Shown: positions 12,498 to 23,600, counted from the stretch's first letter. The stretch is DNA of 64,000 bases from Sipunculus nudus (GCA_026874595.1 CM049319.1:2177501-2241500), one strand, 5' to 3'. The notes: generated by a model not told the origin, from the letters alone. Translations and numbers: made by a program.

Positions 12498-13926
12498 TTT
12501 TTAGCTCAGCTGACTGTAAGTCATCTGAGTAATAGCGATCACCCTTTGTCCGTCGTCTGTCCTTCCGGCCGTCTGTCCGTTAACAGGGCACAAATCGTAA
12601 CCGCTGGACCTGGAATCTTCTAACATTACATCCAGGGAGGTCCATGAAAAATCTCTGTGGAAACCTGAAATTAGGTCTCTGTTACTCATAAACTCTGAGC
12701 TGTGGGGCTCCGAAGTACCCCTCCCCCAGAATAATGGAAAATTTAATACAAACCTGAAGTATCTGAACAACTTATGCATTGATCACCATGATTCTTTGCA
12801 TAGATATTGATCATGGAGTGTTTCATCAGTTTCTGCAGACTCATGGGGCTACCTATATTTTTTCGATTTTTTTTTCTCCATAATTTAGACCTTAAAAGAT
12901 GAGGTCATCAGTTAACAGGGCACAAATCATAACGACTGGACCTAGAATCTTCTCTCTTGACATGCAGAGAGGCCCTTGAAAAGTCTCCTTGGAAACCTGA
13001 AGTTAGGTCTCTGTTACCCATAAACTATTTAACTATTTAACTACTCCCCAGAACAATGGAAAATTTAATACAGAACTCAAGTAACTGAACAACTATTGCA
13101 TTGATCAGCATGGTTCTTTGCATGGATATTGATCATGGAATGTTTCATCAGTTTCTGCAGTCTGGTGGCGCCACCTGTATTTTTTCGATTTTTATGAATT
13201 GTTTTCTCTACTTTTGAGACCTCAGACCATCTGTTAACAGGGCACAAATTGAAACCATTGGTCCTAGAATCTTCTAACTTGATATCCAGGGAGGTCTGTG
13301 AAAAAATATCCTTGGAAACTTGAAATTAGGTCTCTGTTATCCATATTCTCTGAGCTATGGGGCTTATAAGCACCCCCCAGCATAATTTAAAATTTGAAAC
13401 CAAGCAGGGCACAAATCATAACCATTGGATCTGAAATCTTCTAACTTAAAATAAAGGGAGGTCCATGAAAAGTATCCTAGAAAACGTGAAATTAGGTCTC
13501 TGTTACCCATATTTTCTGAGCCATGGGGCTTATTAGCACCCCTCAGAATAACTGAAAATTTGAAACCAAAGTAGGGCACAAATCATAACCATTGGGCCCA
13601 GAATCTTCTAACTTGATATCCTGAGAGTTCCTCAAAAGTTCTCCCCAGAAACCTGAAATTCGGTCATTGTGACCTATATTCTCAGGGTTTTAGGGTATGT
13701 TTTAGCACCCCAGAAATAATGCAAAATACACACGAATTGCCAGAATCCTCAGGAAGGGCTGGTTGGATTGTCATCAAATTTGTTGTGCTTATGGGTCTTG
13801 AACTATGAACTTAAGCTAATATACATGAACAAAGATGCCACCTACAGTATCGTAATTAGTTCCCGTGCAAGGACATATTGTCACATGTCAGTCTGCTGAG
13901 CGTCATGACCCATGGGTCACTTGTTT
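12498..13926 (+). mobile_element. Helentron-like non-autonomous element 2
   Basis: The left end has an 11-bp stem with a 3-base loop (12505-12529; ctcagctgact pairs with agtcatctgag, one mismatch) just after 'ttttag'. The right end has a perfect 14-bp palindrome tgacccatgggtca (13906-13919) followed by cttgttt. Between them are five copies of a module opening '(a)gggcacaaat'. A 5' palindrome, 3' palindrome and tandem core are the hallmarks of Helentron-associated elements, and the terminal words are familiar from mollusc repeats. No Rep/helicase coding is present; an autonomous partner would have to exist elsewhere. Confidence 0.6.
12580..13740 (+). repeat. Five internal modules of element 2
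   Basis: The word 'agggcacaaat' recurs near 12586, 12917, 13239, 13406 and 13574, followed each time by 'aaccnntgg' and 'atcttctaac'-like words. Spacings are about 330, 320, 170 and 170 bp. The first two modules therefore carry an extra ~150-bp segment (with 'gcatggatattgatcatgg' and, in one, ggtggcgccacctg) that the later ones lack. Confidence 0.85.
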
Positions 13927-14109
13927 ATTTAATTAAGCCAGAGCCTACTCCGGAATCTCATGTCTTGCATATTGATCTTCACCAACAAAATTCCCCCGAG
14001 TCTGTTTGTCAGTTATGCTGTCCCTTTGTCTCTCGATCGTACACGTATGCGTCAGGGATATCTCATACGCTACCATCCAGAAAAAAAGTGACATTTAATA
14101 AAAAATTAC

Positions 14110-14370
14110 TCTGGTGATAAAACAATCTGCCCTCCTTTCCAAATAAGATGATTTTCATGACGTTTTGAGATTTTCATCCTCTCTATTTGTTGCATCACCT
14201 TCCGAAGGCACCGACAATATATTGAAACCCATACACGTGAGGGTGGCCGGAAGTCACGCCCGGCATCCCAACATCTCTTCCCGTCTATCAAGATCACCCA
14301 AGGTCAGTCAAGGAAAATGAACGAACGCCGACAAAGATATTTCTTGCAGAGCTCTAAGCTGATGGGAATG
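14110..14370. promoter_or_regulatory. Candidate regulatory block with nuclear-receptor half site
   Basis: A GC-balanced block starting about 185 bp beyond element 2. CAAGGTCA at 14299-14306 matches the extended half site used by NR5A/ERR-type receptors; nearby are 'gccggaagtcacgcccgg' and 'catgacgtttt'. Function is inferred from composition and motif only. Confidence 0.25.
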
Positions 14371-14692
14371 GTACAAAGTCGATTTATAATTATCAAGGTA
14401 ATGAAAAGGAAAGTTTTATTAAACGGAAATCACTTCCATGTGACCAAAATGACTTAAATATTTGCAAAGAAGAGGCAACATGTTCAATTTTTATCACAAA
14501 GCGTAGTTGTTAAGTTTGAAAAATGGCTTTCTATTGAAAGGCAGATCTCTTGGTTAAAAAATGAGTTTTACAAAGGCAGTATATTACTATAGCACCAACT
14601 GACCAACAGTTTCCATGTATGTTGCGAAATAGAGCTGATATATATTCTTTACTCCTTGAAAGGCTTTTTTTGGTGAACATAACTATTATTTA

Positions 14693-14728
14693 TAATTATA
14701 ATAATAATAATTATTATTATTATAATTA
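14693..14728. repeat. Perfect 36-bp AT palindrome
   Basis: Arms of 18 bp (14693-14710 and 14711-14728) are exact inverse complements, built of TAA/TTA triplets with no spacer. It would extrude a hairpin or cruciform. Confidence 0.95.
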
Positions 14729-14729
14729 G

Positions 14730-15555
14730 AATATTTATCATTCAAATAATATTTAAGTAAGTTTATATAGTTTAACAAAGAATGCACTATGATGCAGTAA
14801 GAATATGGTCTGTCTGAATATCTGCCTGAGAAGGCAACGTCAGTGACTAGATATCATCGCTTTAAACATACTTTCTTCACTTGAAATTATGCAAATTATG
14901 CAAGACGAGTCTTTTACTGAATTGCACATGGAAGAATGGTAACAACATATTAATAAAATGTATTATAAAATAAGTTCATTTAGTTGCTTTTAGTCATATT
15001 ATAATGAAAATGAGGCCCCAAGTGCAACAGTGTATTATTCAATGCTACCTTAATGTTAATCAAGGATTTAAGACTGAATTGATTGACATCTGAAATTGTA
15101 TTCAAAATTAAAAGTTGGTAATATATTGTATCTGGAGTAAATTTTCCTTATTACGTCCATATGGGGAGATTATGAATGAAAACAAAAGTTCCTGACTTTT
15201 CTTTTATTTTAAACGCTGGCCGAGTGACATTGCACAATGCGGACACTGGTTATTTTCTCGGTTATCCCTCGACAGTGTCAATAATCTTGAGATTGCAATA
15301 ACAGATGTGTTCTTGTGTGATGTAACCATGTCGTCCCGAAGTCACCCGATGTTAACCCATATCTATCGAATGTTATCATGATGTCATACCGATCCTTCCA
15401 AAATTGGTTAATTCATCAACATGTATATGGTGTCCCCGATATTGTTGCCCCGAATATATCTCGATGACACATTGCGTTAAACATATGACAACTGTGAGCC
15501 CGCCTTTAATATCTTAACGTACGTGTTCGTCATCGATATCAAACGTCTTTCAGGA
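14730..15555. other. Unique non-coding DNA
   Basis: AT-rich to about 15170, then more GC-balanced (15180-15480), including a palindrome cattgcacaatg resembling a C/EBP-type site at about 15228-15239. No gene recognised. Confidence 0.45.
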
Positions 15556-15559
15556 TTAT

Positions 15560-15860
15560 GAAGAGGAAGTTTCGCAGGACCTCACTTCCGGTCCAGAATT
15601 CCTGATCAGATGTTGCCGGTCTTTTACATTCGGCATAAGGTCATTTGTATGACAGGTGAAAAGTATTCGTAGGAATGTCACCTGGGGAAAGGGTTCTCTT
15701 CACGATAATGGCCGTCCTTATCCATATCTTCAAGGATTCCATCTGCTTTTTACTGCCCTGCAGCCCACCGGTATGGCTTTGTGTTTTACTATATTTATGG
15801 TACTGCCGGACATGTTCCATTAACATTGCATTTGGAAGGTATGGACCAAGCTATAGCTGA
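15560..15860. promoter_or_regulatory. Candidate regulatory block with paired E-boxes
   Basis: CAGGTG at 15653-15658 and CACCTG at 15679-15684 form an inverted pair, the arrangement bound by two-handed ZEB/Snail-type zinc fingers. TGACAGGTG also contains a TALE (TGACAG) core. Overlapping 61-codon frames on both strands show no domain. Confidence 0.25.
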
Positions 15861-15864
15861 TGTA

Positions 15865-16295
15865 TTGTATTTTATAATCGGGACTTATTACATACTTCTC
15901 CTTCAGTGTTGTATTGTATTTTGTAAAAGAATAATTGATGTTAAAACGGTCCACTGGTGAGGCAGGTAATGAGTTTGTTAAGTATTTGTATCAGGATATT
16001 TTTATAAGGGCTAAGGCACTCAGCAAATTACTACAGCCTAATAATAGCCACATTTAGTGATCTTTATACACAACTTATTCACATGTCCATGTAATTAAAA
16101 AAAACCGGCAAGCTTTGTATTAATTGACATACGTCCTGTATATTAAACAGACAGTAAATAAAGCCAAAGTAATATATGTAGCTTTGTCTTTGAAATATTG
16201 ACCTTTTTATACAACAATTTAACATTAAATGTTAAAATGTTGAATGTTCGTCTTCTTTCAGTATTTTTGATTGAAATATCTGTTTTCCAATGAGC
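15865..16295. other. AT-rich spacer
   Basis: AT-rich sequence with runs of A and T. Nothing recognised. Confidence 0.5.
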
Positions 16296-16297
16296 TG

Positions 16298-16732
16298 TCA
16301 GTTGAGTTCGTTAGAATAAAACAAATGAACCAGAACACAGAATGATTCTTCTGGGGAATATTTCATCTTATTGTTAGTTTGGGAACCAGAATGTAAACAT
16401 AACCAGATGCCCATGACAATTCCTCGTAAACCACACAATAAGACGCTGGCGCCAGACACAATTTTTTGTTTAATTGTCTGTCTAATTTGCGGCAACGTGT
16501 TCCCATACACCGCAAGGTGCTTAATCAGCCGAGACAATGTAACATTTACTTTAAACTGAGCCTGCGTTTCTTTAGACCCGATATGAGGACACCCAACTGC
16601 CCGCGCTGTCAATACCAGCGGCCTGCCAGAAATCAACTTATCTAGGGAAATCAATAAATAAGACGCCATTCTGCGCATCCTATTAAGAAAGGGCAAAAAA
16701 TAACACCTGTTGAACTTCCGGACACCTAGCAC
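16298..16732 (-). other. Unrecognised 144-codon frame / candidate conserved element
   Basis: This open frame has no known domain, no signal peptide and no recognisable catalytic motif. Its 5' half overlaps a compact GC-balanced block (about 16430-16745) that also looks like a conserved non-coding element, with TTTAATTG and TCTAATTTG homeodomain-type cores. A frame this long is mildly unexpected by chance at this base composition, but peptide composition alone does not decide coding. I favour a regulatory element over an exon. Confidence 0.2.
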
Positions 16733-16744
16733 GTGCTGCAGCCG

Positions 16745-17545
16745 GGTCAGGTCTGTGACGTAGGTCGGTTATGATAAAGTCATGTCAATCTGTGAAATGT
16801 CAAATTTTATTTCTATGGAAAAGTAATTTCAAGAAACATGTTTATGTAATTCCAGATTTGTTTTGGATAAACAGATAAAAATGACGTATTTTGAAACAGA
16901 TGGGGGATCTCCTGACATTTACTAAGTAATTATCGTGATGATCAACCCATTTCCAATGATTCCTTACTTTAAATAATTTGATTTATCAATTAATCAATAC
17001 CAATACGTGGCCGGAATTTACTTACGAATTGTATTCTAACAGCATACATTGAAAATAAAACACAAATTTATCTCTACAGAAAATTAATTCTTCTGATATT
17101 ATGGACACTTTATTAATTATATATTCATAACGTGATGCGTCTGTCCCGCCTTTCAAGACGGACATTACTAAAGACACATAAAAATAGCCTCAGTATCGGT
17201 TTTCCGGGCATTTGTAAAAATACAAATGAAATATTATATTTAAGAGTAAGAAAACACGGTAGATATTTTCTTAAATTTACTTATAAATTATAATATCACA
17301 TAATTCTTTGAAAATCGACCTGAATCTTTTCTGATTTATATTTTACAGTTGAAATTTGAATGTTTAAACTGAACTAAATACGAAAGCAATGCTAGGTCGC
17401 AGACAAGATTCAATGGGACATACACAAACACAACTACTCTGTCGTTCTCCAATCAAAACCATAAAACATTCCTGACGGTCCATCACAGATATAAGCCAAA
17501 CTTCATGGGTTTGCTATTTGCAGGAATGACAAATGAACAAAGCTG
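16745..17545. other. AT-rich non-coding DNA
   Basis: Nothing recognised in this AT-rich unique stretch. Confidence 0.5.
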
Positions 17546-17549
17546 AGCA

Positions 17550-17715
17550 GATTGGTAATGTTTAATTGGTCCCCGTGGGTGGGCATTCCGCTGTGGTGGG
17601 GAACCGAGATGTCAGACTGCTGGACAAACGCGATCTGTCTATCTGGGAGGGGAGGGGACCAGTGGCGTTCAAGATGATGAAACTAGACCTCCCAGGACAA
17701 GGAGGACACTTTTGA
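17550..17715. promoter_or_regulatory. Candidate regulatory block, GC-rich
   Basis: A sharply bounded GC-rich patch in AT-rich DNA. TGTGGT (17592-17597) is a Runx-type core and 'gggaggggagggg' a GC/Sp-like stretch. Function is inferred from composition. Confidence 0.25.
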
Positions 17716-17719
17716 TGGA

Positions 17720-19430
17720 TGTAAATAATCACATTCTGATAGAATTACGTCAAAAACGAAAAAAGCAAACCAAACTTGTATTATAAAATTAGTAAGTGTT
17801 AATTTATAGAAGGATATTTAAATAATACAATAAAACATGTTCAAACACACAGTTTTGTAAGACATTGCTTAAAGCGGGTCTAAGGATGGGATGGGGATGA
17901 AGATATTCATATTTTTTCACTGATATATGCTTCACATGTCAAACGCATTATGACCATTAAAATGGGAGAAGTCAAATTCCTTGTCAACTCCGGGCCTACT
18001 TGAGTTATCAATTTGAGGTGTCAAGTGTATCAGTTTGCCTATTATATATCTGAACCAAACCATCATAAATCACCTCAGAAACGACCATTTGTTACGCTAC
18101 ACGCTGCATTGAAAAACTGATCGGTGAGCCGCGAAAATGTGATGGTAAACACTGAGTTATGAGACGGAGTGTAGGAGTTTTTATTACGCCTGACTTTAAC
18201 AATATCAAATCACTCTCCTCCACCCTGGACAATAAACACACACCCGGTGATCGGCCATGGATCATACATAACCACGTATGTCAACACGCATTTAACAAGA
18301 CATTTGGCTGGATTTACCAGTTGCCAAGACGACATTACACTTAGGACACAAAGTGCATCAGGGTTTTCATGTTTGTTCGGCCTTTACTGATGCCAGAAAA
18401 GGAAATTAGTTTTTATTAATATTCCTCTGAAACAGACAGTATCGCAATAATAAAAGTGTCAATATCATATTTTTTATGTAAGAATTCGTTTCTGGAATCA
18501 ACAGTATCGAGGGCTGTAGTCTTCTTAAATATTCAGGTGTTCCTAAAATGAGGCATAATTGAGACTGAGCCCCGGTCTGCATGGTACCGTGTATCCTAGT
18601 CTATTCGCCATCCGTTCATTCGCCAAACTCTTCTATCGCCAGAAACTAAGAAGGTCCTAGCATTCTCCACCTGTTCACCCCCTTCACTCAAGCAAGTGCT
18701 CGAAGATCACTTTTACTTGAAGAAATTCCTTAATATATGTATTCGGATATTTTTTTCATTTTTTTCAGATTCGTCCGATGCACGTCAACTCCTTCAACAA
18801 GTACATTTTACATGACGTTCCGAAAATATAGGTTGTATTGCACGTTTTTATATTTATACATGTAGTTCCATATTTCTTCCGTTGTTTAGTATTACATGTT
18901 CAATGGCAGACAAAATACCTTTACATGTGTAGAGAAAAATTCAGAATCCATCGGTATGTAGAACAACTAGACAGATTTCTTTGTCATAGGCGAAATGTGA
19001 ACGTTTTACTAGGACATGTCTCAATTCCATCAAGCAGTGGCAAAATTTCTCAAAATTGTATATATTCCTAAAGTAACAATTAACTTTATGAAAGCTAGAA
19101 TAATAAATAAAATACGATTAGATTATGGGGACAATAGCCACAGTCTATATTTTTTTATATTTATTTCAAGCTACTGAACGGTAAATAATGCGTAACTTAA
19201 TTTAGTTGGTAACTTGGGTTTAAGACTTATGAGAAAAGCATACAGTCACAGTTCAGAAGAGCTAACCATGAACTAACGCAACAAATTTAGTTGGCAGGTT
19301 GACCCTGACCCAAGCAACCTGTGAAAATATAATTCGTCACATATTGGATAAGGCATTTCTGATAATTGTTCCAATTTATATTGTGTTTTCATACTAATCT
19401 AGTACTCATCCTACTAATCTAAGTACTCCA
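17720..19430. other. Non-coding DNA with one compact block
   Basis: Mostly AT-rich. A GC-balanced patch at about 18190-18350 (cacccggtgatcggccatgg) could be regulatory. Frames 18159-18344 and 18838-19071 have no domain. Confidence 0.4.
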
Positions 19431-19434
19431 GTTA

Positions 19435-19615
19435 AATTGACAATAATATATTCTGTTGTTCCATGACGTAACCACCTGACCGAGAAATCATAACGTCATT
19501 CCTCAAGGTGTCAGGCAGCCGGAGGTTTGAAGGAGATGTGCGCAGACAGTTCAAATATAGATCCAAACTCGTACCTGGCAAGTGATTAAAGTCTCTCACA
19601 GAAAAGCTGCCCATT
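19435..19615. promoter_or_regulatory. Candidate regulatory block with bZIP sites
   Basis: 'atgacgtaac' and 'aacgtcatt' lie about 30 bp apart in opposed orientation, both CREB/ATF-type half palindromes, in a compact GC-balanced block. No transcript evidence can be seen. Confidence 0.25.
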
Positions 19616-20034
19616 TATTACAAAAGAGCAACCTTGAAATAGGTAACGGTAACTGCATGATACTGACACAGTCCTTTAAATAACCAGATAAATCCAACAC
19701 AGCGAGACAAGCCGTAAGCAGTCTACCGGGACATATATACATGTACATACGCAAAGGCGGTCAGTCGTAACAATAACGAGCTTACGACGACCATCTCATC
19801 AAACATTCATTCAATATAGACCAGGTACATGAAAAATGCTGTAAAGTACTTTGGTTGTGTTTTTATCATCTGATGACAGACTTAACTTGATTTATATTTA
19901 ACAGTGGCTTTTTATGCCTTTAGTATAATTGCTCTGCAATCATAGTTTACCGTGATGAATTCTACTGCGGAGCTAAACCGAACCAGAACGATAGTGGATT
20001 CATCGTGATCAGAATGATTCTGTCAATACAAGGA

Positions 20035-20740
20035 TAACTTTGTCCTGCACATTAAACCGGGTTAGGTTTATTTTGTCCTACACTTTAAACCGAATTAGGG
20101 TTATATTGTCCTACACTTTAAACCGGTTTAGAGTTTTTTTTTTGTCTCGCATATTAAACCGGATCAGAGTTTTTTTGTCTCACACATTAAATTGGATTAG
20201 AGTTATTTCGCCTCATACATTAAACCGGATTAGAGTTATTTAACCTCACACATTAAACCGGATTAGTTATTTTGTCTCACACATTAAATCGGATTAGAGT
20301 TATTTTGTCTCATACATTAAACCGGATTAGGGTTATGTGAACCAGATGTGGGTTAATTTTTTCTACAAGTTGATCCGGATACGATTTTTCCCCCTACAAG
20401 GTAATCCTGATAAGGATTACTTACCAAACAAGTTGATCCAGATTAGGGTGATATTGCCTGTCAATTGATCTGGATTGGAGTTATTTTTCTCACACATTAA
20501 ACCGGATTAGAGTTATTTTGTCTTACACATCAAATCGGATTAGAGTTATTATGTCTCACACATTAAACCAGATTAGAATTACTTTGTCTCACACATTAAA
20601 CCGGATTAGAATTACTTTGTCTCACACATTAAATCGGATTAGGGTTATTTGAACCGGGTTATTTTGTTTTACAAGCTGATCCGGATAAGATTTTTTCCCT
20701 ACAAGGTAATCCGGATAAGGTGAACTTACCAAACAATTTG
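20035..20740 (+). repeat. Decayed left flank of the 33-bp satellite
   Basis: Units here are of type 'ttaaaccggattagagttat' followed by 'tttgtctcacaca' (33 bp), sharing the core ccggattag(a/g)gt with the central units. Unit lengths vary and substitutions are common. A compound block near 20331-20470 (gtgaacc, ctacaaggtaatcc, cttaccaaacaa) recurs near 20643-20770, showing a higher-order period of about 312 bp. Confidence 0.85.
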
Positions 20741-21405
20741 ATTCGGATTAGGGTAATATTACCCTGTCAGTTTATCCGGATTAGGGTAATATTACCCTGT
20801 CAGTTGATCCGGATTAGGGTAATATTACCCTGTCAGTTGATCCGGATTAGGGTAATATTACCCTGTCAGTTGATCCGGATTAGGGTAATATTACCCTGTC
20901 AGTTGATCCGGATTAGGGTAATATTACCCTGTCAGTTGATCCGGATTAGGGTAATATTACCCTGTCAGTTGATCCGGATTAGGGTAATATTACCCTGTCA
21001 GTTGATCCGGATTAGGGTAATATTACCCTGTCAGTTGATCCGGATTAGGGTAATATTACCCTGTCAGTTGATCCGGATTAGGGTAATATTACCCTGTCAG
21101 TTGATCCGGATTAGGGTAATATTACCCTGTCAGTTGATCCGGAATAGGGTAATATTACCCTGTCAGTTGATCCGGATTAGGGTAATATTACCCTGTCAGT
21201 TGATCCGGATTAGGGTAATATTACCCTGTCAGTTGATCCGGATAAGGGTAATATTACCCTGTCAGTTGATCCGGATTAGGGTAATATTACCCTGTCAGTT
21301 GATCCGGATTAGGGTAATATTACCCTGTCAGTTGATCCGGATTAGGGTAATATTACCCTGTCAGTTGATCCGGATTAGGGTAATATTACCCTGTCAGTTG
21401 ATCCG
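20741..21405 (+). repeat. Homogeneous 33-bp satellite core, 20 units
   Basis: The unit is 'gttgatccggattagggtaa' then 'tattaccctgtca'. The 16-bp perfect palindrome agggtaatattaccct occurs exactly 20 times, from 20750 to 21377 (start positions), at an invariant 33-bp spacing with no indel. Only isolated substitutions are visible (for example ccggaatag near 21141 and ccggataag near 21239). Every unit contains ggatta (TAATCC on the other strand) and one ttaggg. Because 33 is divisible by three, one frame stays open for 239 codons; I do not regard it as a protein. Confidence 0.97.
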
Positions 21406-21605
21406 GATTAGAGATTTTTTTACCTACAAGTTGATCTAGGATTAGTAGTTTTGTCGGAATAAGCTGATTCTGCCCAACAGGTTATGCCGGGTAGGGGTGA
21501 TTTTGCCATACAAGTTTTACCATATCACGACGGTTTTACCCAACAAGTTGATCTGGATAAAGGTGATTTTGCCCTGCAAGATGATCCAGGTTAGGGTTAT
21601 CGATT
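21406..21605 (+). repeat. Decayed right flank of the 33-bp satellite
   Basis: Degenerate units continue ('ctacaagttgatctaggatt', 'caacaagttgatctggat', 'gcaagatgatccaggttagg') with irregular length and end at 'ttatcgattg'. The units flanking the homogeneous core are old on both sides. Confidence 0.8.
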
Positions 21606-21609
21606 GTAA

Positions 21610-21945
21610 AATCGATGAATTAGGTCAGCACACTGTACTTTAGAAACTCCTTCGTCGTTGGTCCATCATAATCACACAAGGTCACGGGATCCACTACCTG
21701 AAGGAGCTTGTGGATTAACAAAAGAAGAATCCTGAGGAGTATGAGATCAAAAGATCAAAGTCCTATTTCAGATACACTAGGTTTGCAGTTCAATACAACC
21801 AGTCTAATTATGTTTGTCTATAATATTATCGTATGTTAAAGGCACATATACATTTGAAATAATCTATGTATTATCTCACATAATTAGTTTATACTGAATG
21901 CATCAGTTTCCTCAGCAAAATTCTTAAGTCCCAAACAATGAGAAT
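21610..21945. other. AT-rich spacer
   Basis: Unique sequence between the satellite and repeat family 2, copy A. Nothing recognised. Confidence 0.5.
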
Positions 21946-21950
21946 AAAAA

Positions 21951-22190
21951 TGAAAGAAGAAACACAGAAGAAACACCGGTTTGAGATGAGTTGCGTAGTG
22001 CGACCACTAGGTGGCGTGCGCGCTACGTCAATGTTTTGCGTCATTGTTCGCACCCGATGCAAGCTTATTTACACTTGTTGAGAAAGCAAACGGTTTTAAA
22101 ACTTAATATTTTCAGATTACATAAAAATTTATGGTGGAATACTATAGTATATATATATCTAATATACCTGGTATGTGATTATGTACCTTA
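21951..22190 (+). repeat. Dispersed repeat family 2, copy A
   Basis: Aligns with 40206-40455 and, over a shorter core, with 44897-44982. Shared words include 'tgaaagaagaaacac', 'gtgcgaccactaggtggcgt' (copy B: 'gtacgaccaccaggtggcgt'), 'cacttgt', 'gcaaacggttt' and 'cctggtatgtgat'. It is non-coding. Its class is unknown and no terminal repeats were identified. Confidence 0.7.
22004..22015 (+). promoter_or_regulatory. CTCF-core consensus match in family 2, copy A
   Basis: CCACTAGGTGGC fits all 12 positions of the general CTCF core CCASYAGRKGGC. Binding is inferred; whether mollusc CTCF uses exactly this core here is untested. Confidence 0.4.
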
Positions 22191-22383
22191 ATGTTTCCGT
22201 AGTAAAAGTGTCTTTATTTATTTGGTAGTAAGGTCCATGTCAGGTGCATGGATTAATTGACTATGAAGATAGCCGTATGATAAGAATAATTTGCATTCTT
22301 AAACCAAGAATATGATATAAAGAGCTGGGAATTAAGAAGAAAAACCTATCGTTAAAACATAAAGAGTATTGAATCAATAAACT

Positions 22384-22460
22384 GCATCGAATCCCATTTT
22401 CAGCGATAGCACCTAGAGACCTCAGCCCTTACATCCAACATATAACCACTCGGCTACGTC
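22384..22460 (-). repeat. tRNA-derived SINE head / tRNA pseudogene
   Basis: On the minus strand, 'tagccgagtggtt' (22444-22456) is a full A box. It is followed at tRNA-like distance by 'gggattcgatgc' (22384-22395), a degenerate B box. The interval is long enough for a class II variable arm, suggesting a Ser/Leu-type ancestor. Acceptor-stem pairing is not evident, so this is a SINE relic or pseudogene rather than a working tRNA. Confidence 0.5.
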
Positions 22461-23137
22461 AAATCACACCACTTTGTCCTCGATCACTTACAATGGACTA
22501 GTTGCTAAAAATATCTCTCTTTCTGTTGATATGGCTGTTGACGTTATCATATCTTCTTCGTAATTTAAAACATAAAACGCCTCTTTACTCATAAGAATAA
22601 TAATCAGCAAAATAAGATATGGTAATATACCAATTTGAAAATTGACGTCGGCATTAACCTCAGAGTCCGACCCAAGGCTTCTATTTCTCTGATCATTATG
22701 GTATGATTCTTACAGCGTTCCCAGTGGGACTAAACTGTTTAAAGATCCATAAATTTCAATTATTTTCCATTTTCCTTCACGTATGTATAAAATCACCGAT
22801 ATTTACATCGCAAGGTTTTAGCTATTTTTTTTCGAAACCAGCCGATGGCAGGTTTATTTTTCCTTTAACAAGTATGCTTTGAATAAGAACGAAATATAAT
22901 TGTTCTCAGTGCCAACACATCCTGAAACGTCAGATGGTTTTATATAATGACTGTTTGTCCATCACAAAAGATTTTAAATTCAACCCAATAATGACAAGGA
23001 AATTGTATTTATTCCGAATGGGCTGAAAATAAATCACAAGTTTAACACCATTATTATGTTATCGATCCGATTTTCTTGGACATATGTAGATACATTGTTA
23101 ATGAAGCGCAGTTGTAGACAGCTTTATCTGATTTACT

Positions 23138-23152
23138 CCCCCCCCCCCCCCC
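23138..23152 (-). repeat. poly-C tract, 15 C
   Basis: Uninterrupted C run (poly-G on the minus strand). Confidence 0.95.
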
Positions 23153-23587
23153 AACATAACTGCATTGCATGTTTTATTTTCTTCAAAGATATTATTTGTG
23201 ACTCGTGATTCAGCGGAAAATTTTGTAGGTCATCTCGTGAGTATTCTGAGGGAACAGTTTATATGAAAACACATCCGGGTATTACGTTTTAGAGAGTTAA
23301 AAAAAGACAGAATAGTTTCGAAAAAAATATGAAGAACTAGGTGGAGTTGCATGCGCATCCGCATACACATGAGGCGCTGCACTGAGAGCAATGTAAAGTG
23401 AATCTGCACATGCAATTACAATTGAGAGCGAGAAATGGCTAACGTTCACTGTATTGTTCACTGTCACGTAAATGAAGACGTAATCACAACAGCAACGTAA
23501 ATGTTATGTCACACTACGCTACACTTTCCTACCAGACGCTCGCCCGTCCAAAAAATAACCCCTACCTTCCCCGTCCCGCGGTGGGGT

Positions 23588-23600
23588 GGGGGGGGGGGGG
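23588..23600 (+). repeat. poly-G tract, 13 G
   Basis: G run preceded by 'ggtggggt'; the whole patch 23579-23602 is G-rich. Confidence 0.95.

Noticed and set aside
12580..12779. Minus-strand 92-codon frame
   Set aside because: It lies wholly within Helentron-like element 2 and spans its repeated modules.
20741..21405. CRISPR array
   Set aside because: The repeats abut with no unique spacers, and the genome is clearly eukaryotic.
20741..21405. Interstitial telomere repeat
   Set aside because: Each 33-bp unit has only one ttaggg word and there is no (TTAGGG)n run.
20741..21405. miR-10-like sequence (taccctgt...gatccg)
   Set aside because: The resemblance is a few shared words inside the satellite unit; there is no precursor hairpin of the right form.
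20720..21439. 239-codon open frame of repeating IRIRVILPCQL
   Set aside because: It is produced by a 33-bp satellite whose period is divisible by three and whose units contain no stop in that frame; there is no sign of selection on codons.
22384..22460. Functional tRNA-Ser/Leu on the minus strand
   Set aside because: The A box is good, but the B box is degenerate and no acceptor stem can be paired.
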